Positions 18,115 through 28,205 of a stretch of 64,000 bases of DNA are shown piece after piece; the stretch's first letter is position 1; each line of letters opens with the position of its first letter. Where the stretch lies: contig PTEU01000001.1 in the NCBI GenBank assembly GCA_004359425.1, positions 2,022,098 to 2,086,097 of the forward strand. The letters are read 5' to 3'. Position numbers and translations under genes: made by a program. The notes under the pieces were generated by a model that did not search any database, was not told the DNA's origin, and saw nothing but the letters and a program-made list of their open reading frames with translations. The stretch comes from Ideonella sp. MAG2. GTDB taxonomy: Bacteria; Pseudomonadota; Gammaproteobacteria; Burkholderiales; Burkholderiaceae_C.

Positions 18115-19050
18115 TCACCAGGCCGGGGCGAGTTGGGCAAAGCCTGCAGGGGCCTTGGCCTCGTCCTCAAACGTGACCAACTCCCAGGCCTCGGCATCGG
18201 CCAAGAGCTTTCTCAGCAGCTTGTTGTTCAGGGCATGTCCGCCCTTGAACGAGGTGTAGGCGGCCAAGAGGGGGTGGCCTGCAATGTAGAGGTCGCCGAT
18301 GGCGTCCAAGATTTTGTGCTTGGCAAACTCATCGTCATAGCGCAAGCCATCGGCATTCAGCACCCGATAGTCATCAATGACAATCGCGTTATCCATGCTG
18401 CCGCCGAGGGTCAGGCCGCGCGAGCGCATGGCTTCCACATCTTTGGTAAAGCCGAAGGTCCGCGCGCGCGCTATCTCTTGCTTGTAGCGGCCCGAGCCCA
18501 TGTCAAACACCACCTGCTGGCCAGTGGCGTCCAGGGCCGGGTGATTGAAGGCAATCTCGAAGGTGAAACGCCAGCCGTGGTAGGGCTCCAGTTTGGCCCA
18601 CATGGCTTTGCTCCCCTCACCTTCGCGGATCTCCACAGGCTTTTTGACCCGCAAGAACTTTTTGGCCGCGTTCTGTAACTCAATGCCGGCGCTCTGGAGC
18701 AAAAACACAAAGCTCGCGGATGAGCCGTCCAGAATCGGCACCTCATCCGCTGTGATATCGACGTAGAGATTGTCCAGCCCCAAGCCCGCACAGGCCGACA
18801 TCAGGTGCTCAATGGTCTGAACTTTGGGCGCACCTGGGTCGCCCCCGGGCGAGATGGTGGAGGCCATGCGGGTGTCGCACACCGAGTCAAAGCGCACCGG
18901 AATGTCCACAGGCTGCGGCAAATCGACGCGCCTGAACACGATGCCGGTATCCGGTTGGGCTGGGCGCAGCGTCAACTCCACACGTTGCCCGCTGTGCAGA
19001 CCGACGCCGGTAGCGCGTGTGATGGATTTGAGGGTGCGTTGCTTGAGCAT
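18115..19050 (-). CDS. lpxC: UDP-3-O-acyl-N-acetylglucosamine deacetylase
   Basis: The 311-residue zinc enzyme catalyses the first committed step of lipid A synthesis. It begins [20 protein letters not shown], the family start, and shows [20 protein letters not shown] (zinc His), the [18 protein letters not shown] segment (zinc His and Asp) and [12 protein letters not shown] with the catalytic His. Its place directly downstream of ftsZ at the end of the division cluster is standard. A strong hairpin lies between ftsZ and lpxC, so it may also have its own promoter. Confidence 0.97.
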   Translation of the reverse strand: MLKQRTLKSITRATGVGLHSGQRVELTLRPAQPDTGIVFRRVDLPQPVDIPVRFDSVCDTRMASTISPGGDPGAPKVQTIEHLMSACAGLGLDNLYVDITADEVPILDGSSASFVFLLQSAGIELQNAAKKFLRVKKPVEIREGEGSKAMWAKLEPYHGWRFTFEIAFNHPALDATGQQVVFDMGSGRYKQEIARARTFGFTKDVEAMRSRGLTLGGSMDNAIVIDDYRVLNADGLRYDDEFAKHKILDAIGDLYIAGHPLLAAYTSFKGGHALNNKLLRKLLADAEAWELVTFEDEAKAPAGFAQLAPAW

Positions 19051-19076
19051 AAGAGGAATCGGGGTGCCAATGGCAA

Positions 19077-19142
19077 ACGGGGTGGAGGGTTTGATAAGAA
19101 CCCTTCACCCCGTATTGTCGTTGACCCGGGATACCCCCGGGT
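19077..19142 (-). terminator. Two hairpins in the ftsZ-lpxC gap
   Basis: Reading in the transcription direction, the first hairpin begins 14 bp after the ftsZ stop (ACCCGGG, 5-base loop, CCCGGGT; 19124-19142). The second is a 15-bp stem with one mismatch and a 7-base loop (19077-19113; arms ACGGGGTG.AGGGTT). Neither is followed by a long T-run, so they may reduce rather than stop read-through into lpxC, or stabilise the ftsZ mRNA end. Confidence 0.5.
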
Positions 19143-19156
19143 TTCACGCTGGCAAC

Positions 19157-20377
19157 TCAGTCTGCCTGCTTGCGCAAAAACGCCGGGATCTCAATTTCAT
19201 CCATGCCGTTGGAGCTGAGCGCCTCTACCTTGGCGGCGGCTTGGGTGCGGCCATTGCGCCAAACGCTGGGGGTGGACAAGCCTTCGTAATTCGGCTGAAC
19301 GGACTGACCCAAGCCCATGCCACCGACCGGGTGGTTCATGATGGGCAGGTTATCCGTGCCCGTGCGCTGCAGAGCCATGGGCTCGCTGTGGACCACCGTC
19401 AACGGCGCTTGCTGACGCTTGGCATTGGAGGACAGGCCTGTGGCGATGACGGTGACACGCAACTGGTCACCCAGGCTGTCGTCATAGGCGGTGCCGTAAA
19501 TGACATGTGCGTCTTCCGCCGCATAGCGGCGAATGGTGTTCATGGCATTTTTGCTCTCGGCCAGCTTGAAGCTGGTGCGCGATGCAGCGATCAGCACCAA
19601 CACGCCTTTGGCATTGGCCAGGTCGATGCCCTCCAGCAGCGGGCAAGCCACCGCAGCTTCGGCGGCCTTGGTGGCGCGGTCGGGGCCTGCGGCTGTGGCT
19701 GTGCCCATCATGGCGCGGCCCGGCTCGCTCATCACCGTTTTCACGTCTTCAAAGTCAACGTTCACCAAACCGGGAATGTGAATGATGTCGGAAATGCCGC
19801 CTACAGCGTTCTTCAGCACGTCATTGGCATGCGCGAACGCTTGTTCTTGCGTCACGTCGTCACCCAAGACTTCGAGCAGCTTGTCGTTCAGCACCACAAT
19901 CAAGGAGTCCACATTGGCCTCTAGCTCGGCCACGCCGGCATCGGCCTGCTTGGTGCGACGGCCGCCTTCAAACTCGAATGGCTTGGTGACCACGCCCACC
20001 GTCAGAATGCCCATCTCTTTGGCCACCCGGGCGATCACCGGTGCGGAGCCCGTGCCCGTGCCACCCCCCATGCCGGCCGTGATGAACAGCATATTGGCAC
20101 CGGCAATCACCGACTTGATGCTCTCTACCGCCTCTTCGGCCGCAGCGCGGCCCACTTCCGGCTTGGAACCTGCGCCCAAACCGGTGGCTCCCAACTGGAT
20201 GAGGTGCTGGGCACCGCTGCGATTCAAGGCCTGCGCATCGGTATTTGCGACGACGAACTCCACGCCTTGCACGCCTTGCGCAATCATGTGTTCGACCGCA
20301 TTACCGCCGCCGCCGCCCACGCCAATCACCTTGATTTGCGTGCCTTGATCAAATTCTTCGATCATCTCGATGGCCAT
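19157..20377 (-). CDS. ftsZ: Cell division protein FtsZ
   Basis: The 406-residue tubulin-like GTPase forms the division ring. Visible motifs are KVIGVGGGGGNAVEHMI, the GTP-binding loop AGMGGGTGTGSAPVIARVAK, NVDFEDVKTVM with the T7-loop region, and a C-terminal tail with DEIEIPAFLRKQAD, the conserved peptide that binds FtsA and ZipA. Length is normal. A purine-rich RBS (GGAGG) precedes the ATG at 20377. ftsA lies 73 bp upstream in the same direction. Confidence 0.98.
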   Translation of the reverse strand: MAIEMIEEFDQGTQIKVIGVGGGGGNAVEHMIAQGVQGVEFVVANTDAQALNRSGAQHLIQLGATGLGAGSKPEVGRAAAEEAVESIKSVIAGANMLFITAGMGGGTGTGSAPVIARVAKEMGILTVGVVTKPFEFEGGRRTKQADAGVAELEANVDSLIVVLNDKLLEVLGDDVTQEQAFAHANDVLKNAVGGISDIIHIPGLVNVDFEDVKTVMSEPGRAMMGTATAAGPDRATKAAEAAVACPLLEGIDLANAKGVLVLIAASRTSFKLAESKNAMNTIRRYAAEDAHVIYGTAYDDSLGDQLRVTVIATGLSSNAKRQQAPLTVVHSEPMALQRTGTDNLPIMNHPVGGMGLGQSVQPNYEGLSTPSVWRNGRTQAAAKVEALSSNGMDEIEIPAFLRKQAD

Positions 20378-20450
20378 ATGGGACCTCCTTCGTCGTCAGC
20401 AGTTGCCAAAATTAAATGAAACGATGTGCCAGCCTCTTTGGGCCGCTCAT

Positions 20451-21680
20451 CTAAAAATTACCAAGAAACCAATCCCGCGCTCGTCCTACAAATGTTTTAA
20501 CCGACCCCGCCTGTTGCGCAGCTTTGTGGCCACGCGTATGGGCAGAACGGGCTTCCTCTAACAACCCCATCACGGTGGCAGAGCGCGGGCTTGCAACCAT
20601 GTCAAAAAGCGGTCCTGAATAAGTGGGCAGTCCTTTACGAACCGGTTTGAGGAAGATGTCTTCCCCCAACTCCACCATGCCGGGCATCACCGCCGTGCCG
20701 CCCGTAATCACGATCCCAGAGGATAGCAATTCTTCATACCCGGATTCTCTAATAACTTGATGCACCAGTGAATAAATTTCTTCAACCCGTGGCTCAATCA
20801 CACCAGCCAAAGCCTGCCGACTGAGCATTCGGGGGACACGATCGCCCAAACCCGGCACTTCCACTTGCTCGCTGGGGTCGGCCAAGAGTTGTTTAGCAAC
20901 CCCATATTCAACCTTGATCTCTTCAGCGTCCTTGGTCGGAGTGCGCAAAGCCATGGCAATGTCGCTGGTGATCAGGTCTCCCGCAATTGGAATGACGGCG
21001 GTATGGCGGATCGAGCCGCCGGTATAGATGGCCACATCCGTGGTACCCGCGCCAATATCCACCAGTGCCACGCCTAACTCTTTTTCGTCGTCGGTCAGAA
21101 CCGAGGCCGACGAGGCCGTGGGAGCCAAACATAGTTGTTCGACCTCTAAACCACAGCGTCGAACACATTTCAAAATGTTTTCTGCCGCACTTTGTGCGCC
21201 GGTGGCGATGTGGACTTTCACCTCCAGTCGGCTGCCGCTCATACCAATAGGCTCTTTGACTTCGTGGCCGTCGATCACGAACTCCTGAGATTCCACCAGT
21301 AACAAACGCTGGTCATTCGGGATATTGATGGCTTTGGCGGTTTCAATCACCCGGCCTACATCGGTGGGTGTGACCTCGCGGTTATCCCGAACAATCACCA
21401 TGCCCGTGGAGTTTTGGCCCCGAATATGGCTGCCGGTAATGCCCGTGTAAACCCGCTCGATCTTGCAGGCCGCCATCATTTCAGCTTCTTTGAGCGCCTG
21501 CTGGATGGACTGGACGGTGGCGTCAATATTCACCACCACCCCGCGCTTCAGCCCATGGGATGAAGCCACCCCCAAGCCTGCGAGGCGAAGTTCGCTCCCC
21601 ACCACCTCGGCCACCACCACCATCACCTTGGCGGTGCCAATGTCCAGTCCGACAACGATATCTTTGTAGTCCTTGGCCAT
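20451..21680 (-). CDS. ftsA: Cell division protein FtsA
   Basis: The 409-residue actin-like ATPase tethers FtsZ to the membrane. Motifs: YKDIVVGLDIGTAKVMVVVA (phosphate 1), ALVDIGAGTTDVAIYTGG (phosphate 2), GIVITGGTAVMPGMVELGED (adenosine site), and a C-terminal amphipathic helix (VGRARDWFLGNF) that binds the membrane. I chose the ATG at 21680 (MAKDYKD); an in-frame start 8 codons earlier overlaps the ftsQ region and is less family-like. The GC content of this gene is slightly lower than that of its neighbours. Confidence 0.97.
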   Translation of the reverse strand: MAKDYKDIVVGLDIGTAKVMVVVAEVVGSELRLAGLGVASSHGLKRGVVVNIDATVQSIQQALKEAEMMAACKIERVYTGITGSHIRGQNSTGMVIVRDNREVTPTDVGRVIETAKAINIPNDQRLLLVESQEFVIDGHEVKEPIGMSGSRLEVKVHIATGAQSAAENILKCVRRCGLEVEQLCLAPTASSASVLTDDEKELGVALVDIGAGTTDVAIYTGGSIRHTAVIPIAGDLITSDIAMALRTPTKDAEEIKVEYGVAKQLLADPSEQVEVPGLGDRVPRMLSRQALAGVIEPRVEEIYSLVHQVIRESGYEELLSSGIVITGGTAVMPGMVELGEDIFLKPVRKGLPTYSGPLFDMVASPRSATVMGLLEEARSAHTRGHKAAQQAGSVKTFVGRARDWFLGNF

Positions 21681-21687
21681 GCTGTCC

Positions 21688-22464
21688 TCAATCGTTAGTG
21701 GCACCCAGTGGCGCTCGCAGCCTCAGGGCGTAGCCGTCGGCGTGGCGCAGGTCGGCATGATCCCAAGCACGCTGCTGGCGGCTGGCCACCTGTCGCACGC
21801 TGGCCACAAAGCGCTCCACGCGCGCGAATAGTTCGTCTTCACTGCCCCGCCCCATGTCGATGGAGGCGGCGTTGTCCAGCGTCATCGTCCACGAGCCCCG
21901 CTCGGAGACATTGAGCTTGTCAAGGCTGCGGTCGATGCGCGCCAGCAGCGGGTTGAGGCGTTGATACAGGGCCCACACTGCCGCCGCATCTTGGTCCTGG
22001 CCGCCAAAGGTCGGCAAGCTGTCGTCCTCCACGTCACCCACATTGGCTTCGAAGATTTCTCCGTGTGAGTTGACCAAACGGTCATTGCCTTCGTCACCTC
22101 GCCACAGCGCCACTGGCCGGTGCTCTTCCAGGCGCACCACCAGCTTGTTGGGCCAAATGCGCTGAACCACGGCATGACGCACCCAGGGCACCGCTTCAAA
22201 GGCAGCGCGGGCAGCGTCCAAATCCAAGGTGAAGTAGTTGCCAGCCAGGCGCGGTGCGGCATTGGCCCGAACAGTGACTTCGTTGTTACGAACCACATCC
22301 CCTTCAAGGCGAATGCTGCTCAGTGCAAAAAAGGGCCGCCCAGCCAACCACAAGGCTGCACCCGCCAACACCAGCAGCAACATCAACACCATCACCACGC
22401 GGGCGGTCATGTCCATGACGCGCACATCGGCAGGTAGTGGCAGAGAAGGAGCAGCGCTGCGCAT
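21688..22464 (-). CDS. ftsQ: Cell division protein FtsQ
   Basis: The 258-residue bitopic protein has a short cytoplasmic part, one membrane helix (VVMVLMLLLVLAGAALWLAG) and a periplasmic POTRA domain starting FFALSSIRLEGDV, followed by the beta domain (PWVRHAVVQRIWPNKLVVRL, then LVNSHGEIFEANV). FtsQ links early and late divisome parts through FtsB/FtsL. It sits between ddl and ftsA as usual. Length and motifs are normal. Confidence 0.95.
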   Translation of the reverse strand: MRSAAPSLPLPADVRVMDMTARVVMVLMLLLVLAGAALWLAGRPFFALSSIRLEGDVVRNNEVTVRANAAPRLAGNYFTLDLDAARAAFEAVPWVRHAVVQRIWPNKLVVRLEEHRPVALWRGDEGNDRLVNSHGEIFEANVGDVEDDSLPTFGGQDQDAAAVWALYQRLNPLLARIDRSLDKLNVSERGSWTMTLDNAASIDMGRGSEDELFARVERFVASVRQVASRQQRAWDHADLRHADGYALRLRAPLGATND

Positions 22465-22468
22465 GGTC

Positions 22469-23449
22469 TCAGTGCCCTGTGGCCTCGGAGTTGCTGCGTC
22501 CGTCCAGGCTGGCTTGGGCCAGCAGGTGCAAGCACAGGGCCTCGTAGCTCATTCCGGCATGGGCCGCGGATTTGGGCACCAGAGAATGGCTGGTCATGCC
22601 CGGCGAGGTATTCATTTCCAACAAAAAGGGCTTGCGGTCGGAGGCGCGAATCATCAGGTCGGCCCGACCCCAGCCGCGGCAGCCCAGCAGGCGATAGGCC
22701 TGGACCACGATGCGTTGGATCTCGCGCTCCTCCGCCTGCGGCAAACCGCTGGGCAACAGGTATCGGGTGTCGTTAGACACGTATTTGTGCTCGAAGTCGT
22801 AGTTGCCATCGGGTGCCTGGATGCGCACCACCGGCAGCGCCACTGCCGTCTCACCTTCACCCAAGACCGGGCAGGTCACTTCGTCACCGCTGATGAACTC
22901 TTCACACAATACGTCGGGGTCATATTGGGCAGCGAGGCTGACCGCCTCTCGCATGTCCGAATAACCATTGACACGAGTGACACCAAAGGACGAGCCCTCA
23001 CGAGCGGGCTTCACGATAAGCGGCAGGCCCAAGGCGTCCGGCACCGTGCGAATGGCCTCCTGGCCGTGCTGGCCAGCGCCTAAGCGCCGCCATTGCGGCG
23101 TGGGCAGGCCCTCGGCCACCCACACGCGCTTGGTCATGACCTTGTCCATGGCCACGGCCGAGGCCATGACGCCGGAGCCGGTGTAGGGAATACCTATCAG
23201 CTCCAGAGCACCCTGCACCGTGCCGTCTTCCCCGCCACGGCCATGCAAAGCGATGAAGCAGCGAGCAAATCCCTCTCGCTTCAACTCACCCAAGTCGCGT
23301 TCAGCCGGGTCGAAAACATGGGCGTCCACGCCTTGTGAGCGCAGGGCTTCCAGCACGCCCTGGCCAGACATCAAAGAGACGGGCCGCTCAGCCGAAGTAC
23401 CGCCCATCAGGACCGCTACCTTGCCCATTGATTTCACATCGACACTCAT
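22469..23449 (-). CDS. ddl: D-alanine--D-alanine ligase
   Basis: The 326-residue ATP-grasp enzyme makes D-Ala-D-Ala for peptidoglycan. It has [58 protein letters not shown] and [10 protein letters not shown] then [18 protein letters not shown]. The start at 23449 is well supported: AAGGAGGT precedes it and the ATG overlaps the murC stop (ATGA). The C-terminus ends with a short polar tail ([13 protein letters not shown]). Confidence 0.97.
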   Translation of the reverse strand: MSVDVKSMGKVAVLMGGTSAERPVSLMSGQGVLEALRSQGVDAHVFDPAERDLGELKREGFARCFIALHGRGGEDGTVQGALELIGIPYTGSGVMASAVAMDKVMTKRVWVAEGLPTPQWRRLGAGQHGQEAIRTVPDALGLPLIVKPAREGSSFGVTRVNGYSDMREAVSLAAQYDPDVLCEEFISGDEVTCPVLGEGETAVALPVVRIQAPDGNYDFEHKYVSNDTRYLLPSGLPQAEEREIQRIVVQAYRLLGCRGWGRADLMIRASDRKPFLLEMNTSPGMTSHSLVPKSAAHAGMSYEALCLHLLAQASLDGRSNSEATGH

Positions 23450-24870
23450 GCGACCTCCTTCGCCAACTCGACCACGCGGGCAGGCACCGCACCGATAGAG
23501 CCTGCACCCATGGCGATCACCACATCGCCAGGCCGCGCGAAGTTCAGAATCTCATCGGGCAAGGTGTTCACGTCGTCTACAAACACCGGGTCCACCTTGC
23601 CGGCCACGCGCAAAGCCCGGGCCAAAGAGCGGCCGTCCGCCGCCACGATGGGTTGCTCACCCGCGGCATAAACCTCGGTCAGCAACACGGCGTCCGACTG
23701 GCCCATGACTTTCACAAAGTCCTCGAAACAGTCGCGCGTGCGGGTGTAGCGGTGCGGCTGGAAAGCCAAAACCAAGCGGCGGCCGGGGAAGGCACCGCGC
23801 GCGGCGGCAATCACCGCAGCCATCTCGACAGGGTGATGACCGTAGTCATCGATCAGGGTGAAGCTGCCTGTGCTGCCGTCTGCGCCAGGGCGCACTGGCT
23901 GCTCACCATAGCGCTGGAAGCGGCGGCCCACGCCATCAAACTCACCCAGGGCTTTGACGATAGGGCCATCGGGCAGTTCCAACTCGGTGGCCACGGCAAT
24001 CGCGGCCAGCGCATTCAACACATTGTGCTCACCGGGCAGGTTCAGGGTGATCTCGATATCGGGCATCACCACGCCATTGCGGCGCTGGCAGGTAAAGCGC
24101 ATTTGCCCACCTTCCAAGGCCTGCACGTTCACGGCCCTGACCTGCACATCCGGCCCAAAACCATAGGTGATGACGGGGCGAGACACCATGGGAATGATGC
24201 TTTTTACGCCGGGATCGTCCCCGCACAAAATGGCCGCACCATAGAACGGCATACGGTGCAAAAACTCCACGAAGGCACTCTTGAGCTTGGCGAAGTCATG
24301 GCCATAGGTGTCCATGTGGTCGGCGTCGATGTTGGTAACGACGGCCAAGATGGGCATCAAGTTCAAGAAGGACGCATCCGACTCGTCCGCCTCGACGACG
24401 ATGAAGTCGCCCGCGCCCAGGCGCGAGTTGGCACCCGCTGAATTCAGCTTGCCGCCAATCACGAAGGTTGGGTCCACGCCGGCTTCGGCCAGCACGCTGG
24501 TGACCAGCGAGGTGGTGGTGGTTTTGCCGTGAGTCCCGGCGATGGCAATGCCTTGCTTCAGGCGCATCAGCTCGGCCAGCATCACGGCGCGCGGTACCAC
24601 CGGGATGCGCTTGGCGCGCGCCGCGATCACTTCGGGGTTGTCACCCTTCACAGCTGTGGAGGTCACCACGGCCTCAGCACCTTGAATGTTGGCGGCGTCG
24701 TGACCTGGGTAGATGCGAATGCCCAAGTTTCCCAAACGGCGCGTGGTCGCGCTCTCCGACTGGTCAGAGCCTGAGACCACATAGCCCAGGTTGTGGAGGA
24801 TTTCGGCGATGCCACTCATCCCGGCACCACCAACGCCCACAAAGTGGATGTGCTTGACTGCGTGTTTCAT
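23446..24870 (-). CDS. murC: UDP-N-acetylmuramate--L-alanine ligase
   Basis: The 474-residue Mur ligase adds L-Ala to UDP-MurNAc. Domains in order: N-terminal UDP-binding ([20 protein letters not shown]), central ATPase ([40 protein letters not shown]) and C-terminal ligase domain with [20 protein letters not shown] and [18 protein letters not shown]. All motifs are intact and the length is normal. It ends overlapping ddl and starts 19 bp after murG. Confidence 0.98.
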   Translation of the reverse strand: MKHAVKHIHFVGVGGAGMSGIAEILHNLGYVVSGSDQSESATTRRLGNLGIRIYPGHDAANIQGAEAVVTSTAVKGDNPEVIAARAKRIPVVPRAVMLAELMRLKQGIAIAGTHGKTTTTSLVTSVLAEAGVDPTFVIGGKLNSAGANSRLGAGDFIVVEADESDASFLNLMPILAVVTNIDADHMDTYGHDFAKLKSAFVEFLHRMPFYGAAILCGDDPGVKSIIPMVSRPVITYGFGPDVQVRAVNVQALEGGQMRFTCQRRNGVVMPDIEITLNLPGEHNVLNALAAIAVATELELPDGPIVKALGEFDGVGRRFQRYGEQPVRPGADGSTGSFTLIDDYGHHPVEMAAVIAAARGAFPGRRLVLAFQPHRYTRTRDCFEDFVKVMGQSDAVLLTEVYAAGEQPIVAADGRSLARALRVAGKVDPVFVDDVNTLPDEILNFARPGDVVIAMGAGSIGAVPARVVELAKEVA

Positions 24871-24889
24871 GTCTTGCTCCCGCTGATGC

Positions 24890-25966
24890 TCATTTGAGCA
24901 CCAGCTTTTCTATTTCGTCGGCGACCTTGGCCGCAGCATCAGGCTTGGCCACACGGCGCGCGGCCAGGGCCATCTCCAACAGACGCTCGCGCGTCAGCCC
25001 TCGAATCACCTCGGCCAAGTGCTGCGGGTTCAAGTCGGTTTGGGGCAGATGCACCGCTGCGCCATGCTCGGCCAACCACTGGGCGTTATCGCGCTGGTGT
25101 GAGGTGGTGCTCACCACCAGCGGCACCAACACACTGGCCACACCGGCAGCACACAGTTCGCTGACGGTGATGGCACCTGCCCGGCACAGCATTACGTCAC
25201 AGTGGGCGAGCCGCTCCGCCATATTGTCGATAAAGGGCACGACTTCAGCCTCGACCCCTAAAGTGGCGTAGCGCGCACGCACATCATCTAGATGCGCCAT
25301 GCCGGTTTGGTGGGTGACTTGTGGGCGCTGGTCCGCTGGAATCTGCGCCAGTGCGGCAGGCAGCGTCTCATTGAGCACCTTGGCCCCCAAGCTGCCGCCC
25401 ACCAAGAGCAAGCGCAAGGGGCCTGTGCGCCCGGCAAATCGCTGCTCAGGCACCAGCATGTTTTGGATCTCGGCGCGAACCGGGTTGCCCGTCACCAAGC
25501 CTTGCTTGACCTTGGCCACGGCCGGGCCATCAAAGCCAAAGGCCACTTTGTCCGCCACGGGCAGCAAGGCCTTGTTGCTCATCAACAGGGCGGCATCGGC
25601 ATTCACCAGCATCAACGGCTTGCTCAGCAGCGAGGCCATCATGCCGCCGGGAAAGCAGACATAGCCGCCCATGCCCAGCACGGCGTCGGCTTGCCTGCGC
25701 CGCAGGATGCGCAATGAATCCCAAAAGGCCTTCAGCAGGCGCAGACCACCCGTCATGGTTTGCAGCAAGCCCTTGCCGCGCAAGCCACTGAAAGCCAGCG
25801 TGTCCATGGCAATGCCGGTGGGAGGCACCAGCCGGTTCTCCATGCCGCCGGCTGTGCCCAGCCAGGTCACCGTCCAGCCACGCGACTGCATCTCACGCGC
25901 CACAGCCAGGCCAGGGATCACATGCCCGCCGGTGCCCGCCGCCATGATGACCAAGCGCTTGCTCAT
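24890..25966 (-). CDS. murG: Undecaprenyldiphospho-muramoylpentapeptide beta-N-acetylglucosaminyltransferase
   Basis: The 358-residue GT-B enzyme converts lipid I to lipid II at the inner membrane. Motifs: [20 protein letters not shown] (first G-loop), [20 protein letters not shown] and [20 protein letters not shown] (UDP-GlcNAc site). The ATG at 25966 overlaps the stop of a 31-codon ORF that lies between ftsW and murG. The end IEKLVLK is typical. Confidence 0.97.
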   Translation of the reverse strand: MSKRLVIMAAGTGGHVIPGLAVAREMQSRGWTVTWLGTAGGMENRLVPPTGIAMDTLAFSGLRGKGLLQTMTGGLRLLKAFWDSLRILRRRQADAVLGMGGYVCFPGGMMASLLSKPLMLVNADAALLMSNKALLPVADKVAFGFDGPAVAKVKQGLVTGNPVRAEIQNMLVPEQRFAGRTGPLRLLLVGGSLGAKVLNETLPAALAQIPADQRPQVTHQTGMAHLDDVRARYATLGVEAEVVPFIDNMAERLAHCDVMLCRAGAITVSELCAAGVASVLVPLVVSTTSHQRDNAQWLAEHGAAVHLPQTDLNPQHLAEVIRGLTRERLLEMALAARRVAKPDAAAKVADEIEKLVLK

Positions 25967-26089
25967 GCTCGGCCTCCTCGCATGAGTTGTCTGTTTTGGC
26001 TGCGCCGAAACGCCATGCTCGCACGTCGTGCGAGTGCCATGCTGCGCATGTCACTCATGCTCGGCCTCCTCGCATGAGTTGTCTGTTTT
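25962..26089. repeat. 36-bp direct repeat, copies 92 bp apart, at the ftsW-murG boundary
   Basis: Copies at 25962-25997 and 26054-26089 are identical over 36 bp (start CTCATGCTCGGCCTCCTCGC, end GTCTGTTTT). The 56 bp between them carry an 8-bp-arm palindrome centred near 26024. On the coding strand the repeat encodes the FtsW end [10 protein letters not shown] plus the overlapping start codon, so both junctions look like a normal ftsW/murG overlap. Confidence 0.85.
25963..26058 (-). CDS. 31-codon ORF coupled between ftsW and murG
   Basis: This reading frame (start [20 protein letters not shown], end [10 protein letters not shown]) starts at an ATGA overlapping the ftsW stop and ends at an ATGA overlapping the murG start. 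Its last ten residues repeat the end of FtsW because a 36-bp sequence is duplicated. Normally ftsW would overlap murG directly. It may be a product of a short insertion or tandem duplication that kept translational coupling and need not encode a functional peptide; it contains a perfect CTCGCACG/CGTGCGAG palindrome. Confidence 0.35.
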   Translation of the reverse strand: MSDMRSMALARRASMAFRRSQNRQLMRGGRA

Positions 26090-28202
26090 CCTGATCAACC
26101 CTCAGCACGATGGCTAAGGCGACCAGGTTCATCAAGATGCCTGAGCCCCCATAGGACATCAAAGGCAGTGTCAGGCCTTTGGTGGGCAGTACACCCAGGT
26201 TTACGCCCATGTTGATGAAGCTTTGGCCACCGAACCAGATGCCAATGCCTTGGGTCATCAGGCCGGCAAAGACGCGGTCGAGGGCGATGGCTTGGCGGCC
26301 GATGTGGAAGATGCGGCGCGTCAGCCAGAAGAAGCCGACGATCACAGCGAGCACAGCCACAAAGCCCAGCTCTTCACCAATCACCGCGAGCAAGAAGTCG
26401 GTATGAGCTTCGGGCAGGTAATGCAGTTTTTCAATCGACGAGCCCAAGCCTTGGCCGAACAACTCTCCGCGCCCAAAGGCGATCAGTGAGTGGGTGAGCT
26501 GATAGGCCTTGCCTTGGGCATACGCTGGGTTCCACGGGTCGAGATAGGCAAAGATGCGCTGGCGGCGGAACTCGCTGAACACAATCATCAGCACAAAGGC
26601 GCCGACCAGCACAGCCACGCTGAGAAAGAACATCCGGCCATTGACACCGCCCAGGAATAAGATGCCCAAGGCAATGGCCGCGATGACCATGAATGCCCCC
26701 ATGTCGGGCTCAGCCAAAAGCAGCACACCAATCACGCCCAGGGCCACTGCCATGGGCCACACGGCCTTGATGAAGTTCTCCTTCACATCCATCTTGCGCA
26801 CCATATAGCTCGCGGCATACATGGCGATCGCCAGTTTGGCCAGTTCACTGGGCTGCAAGCTCATAAAGCCCAAGGGGATCCAGCGGCGAGCGCCATTCAC
26901 ACCTTTGCCGATGAAGGGCACCAGCACCACGATCAGCAAGGCTAGGACGTTGTGGCGACCACGGACCCGCAGTGCATCCGCAGGCATCAAGCGTTGCAGC
27001 AGGATCTCTTCTTCCTCGTCCTTGCGACGCTTGATGGTTTCGTCCACCGGCATCGCCCGCACCATCCAAGCCATGCCGCCTTCGGTGACCAGGCCAAAGT
27101 CGCCACCCCGTTGAGGGGCATCCAACCCGAAGCGCATTAACGGACGGGTGACCCATTTGCTGGGCCGCCCGCGTCCGCCCTTGACCACCACCGGCGCGGG
27201 GACCATGGCTTCGACGCTGGGGTCGTCGCGGTTGATCACCATCACCGCAGACTGCCCAAAGATGCGGGACTTGGCCTCAGCATAGGCCGCCATGGAGCCA
27301 TGCCAATCCAGATGGTCTTGGGTGACGTTCAACACCGCAGCGGCATCGGGTTCAAAGCCTTGCACGCCGTCCAACTGGAAGCTGGACAACTCCAAGACCC
27401 AGACCTCGGGGAGATGCTCGAACACCGGTGCCTGCTCAGGCGGTGGTGCCAGCACCAAGGGGGCGTCTTCTTCCAAGCCAGCCGCAGGCTCATCAGGCAG
27501 GCTGGTGGCTGACGAGGCTGCCACGTCCTGTTCGCTGGCACCATCCAGGGCCATCAACTCAGGCGTTTCATCGGGCGTTTCATCCGGCGTCTCATCCGCA
27601 GAGGCGGTGTCGTGCGCCATGGCCTCCGGCATCTCGGCGGCTTGCTCGGGTACTTCAGCCTCAGCAGCAGCGGCGGTGCCAGCGGGCTCTAAGTCCAATG
27701 CAGCGGCCAAAGTGTCCAACATGGTTGGGCCGATATTGCCGGCCATGCAAACGCGCCGCCCGGCGCGCTCCACCAACATGGCGGTCAGCGAGGTGGTGGT
27801 GGTTTTGCCGTTGGTGCCCGTGATGGCCAAGACCTTGGGTGCATAGCGACGCTGCTGCTTCAGGTCCGCCAGCGCGTGGGCGAACAAATCCAGCTCACCT
27901 GCGACCCGAATGCCCACGGCTTGAGCGGCTTGCAGCAAGGGCTGCACTTTGTCGTCCAGCGGTGAGAGGCCGGGGCTCTTCAACACCAAGCGGGCCTCCT
28001 CCAAAGCGTCAGACACTAAGGGGCCGCTGAAGAACTCGGCACTCGGAACATCCGCCTGGAGGGCACCGAGTTGCGGTGGTGTGCTGCGTGAGTCCCACAC
28101 CCGGATACGCGCCGCACCGTGGCGTGAGCACCAGCGTGCCATCGCCAGCCCCGAGTCGCCGAGGCCCAAAATCAACACAGAGAGTTGGTGCAGGTGGAAC
28201 AC
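26055..28202 (-). CDS. MurD-FtsW chimeric ORF (both partners incomplete)
   Basis: One open frame of 715 codons joins two normally separate proteins. Residues 1-420 (26943-28202) are Mur[21 protein letters not shown], the P-loop [16 protein letters not shown] and [20 protein letters not shown], ending at RGRHNV just before the C-terminal ligase domain. Residues 421-715 (26055-26942) are FtsW from [20 protein letters not shown] onward, with [25 protein letters not shown] and [13 protein letters not shown], but without its first helices. MurD would lack the substrate-binding domain and FtsW about 100 residues. Both are essential for peptidoglycan synthesis, so I expect about 1 kb is missing from the sequence. 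MurD also has an acidic insert of about 95 residues before ELSSFQ. Confidence 0.85.
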   Translation of the reverse strand: MFHLHQLSVLILGLGDSGLAMARWCSRHGAARIRVWDSRSTPPQLGALQADVPSAEFFSGPLVSDALEEARLVLKSPGLSPLDDKVQPLLQAAQAVGIRVAGELDLFAHALADLKQQRRYAPKVLAITGTNGKTTTTSLTAMLVERAGRRVCMAGNIGPTMLDTLAAALDLEPAGTAAAAEAEVPEQAAEMPEAMAHDTASADETPDETPDETPELMALDGASEQDVAASSATSLPDEPAAGLEEDAPLVLAPPPEQAPVFEHLPEVWVLELSSFQLDGVQGFEPDAAAVLNVTQDHLDWHGSMAAYAEAKSRIFGQSAVMVINRDDPSVEAMVPAPVVVKGGRGRPSKWVTRPLMRFGLDAPQRGGDFGLVTEGGMAWMVRAMPVDETIKRRKDEEEEILLQRLMPADALRVRGRHNVLALLIVVLVPFIGKGVNGARRWIPLGFMSLQPSELAKLAIAMYAASYMVRKMDVKENFIKAVWPMAVALGVIGVLLLAEPDMGAFMVIAAIALGILFLGGVNGRMFFLSVAVLVGAFVLMIVFSEFRRQRIFAYLDPWNPAYAQGKAYQLTHSLIAFGRGELFGQGLGSSIEKLHYLPEAHTDFLLAVIGEELGFVAVLAVIVGFFWLTRRIFHIGRQAIALDRVFAGLMTQGIGIWFGGQSFINMGVNLGVLPTKGLTLPLMSYGGSGILMNLVALAIVLRVDQENRQLMRGGRA

Positions 28203-28205
28203 GGC

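Noticed and set aside
27561..27600. 12-bp tandem repeats as a phase-variable tract in murD
   Set aside because: The unit is a multiple of three, so changes in copy number would not shift the frame; only three imperfect copies exist.
26055..28202. A genuine bifunctional MurD-FtsW enzyme
   Set aside because: Both parts lack domains needed for activity, and several similar breaks occur elsewhere in the window, so an incomplete sequence explains it better.
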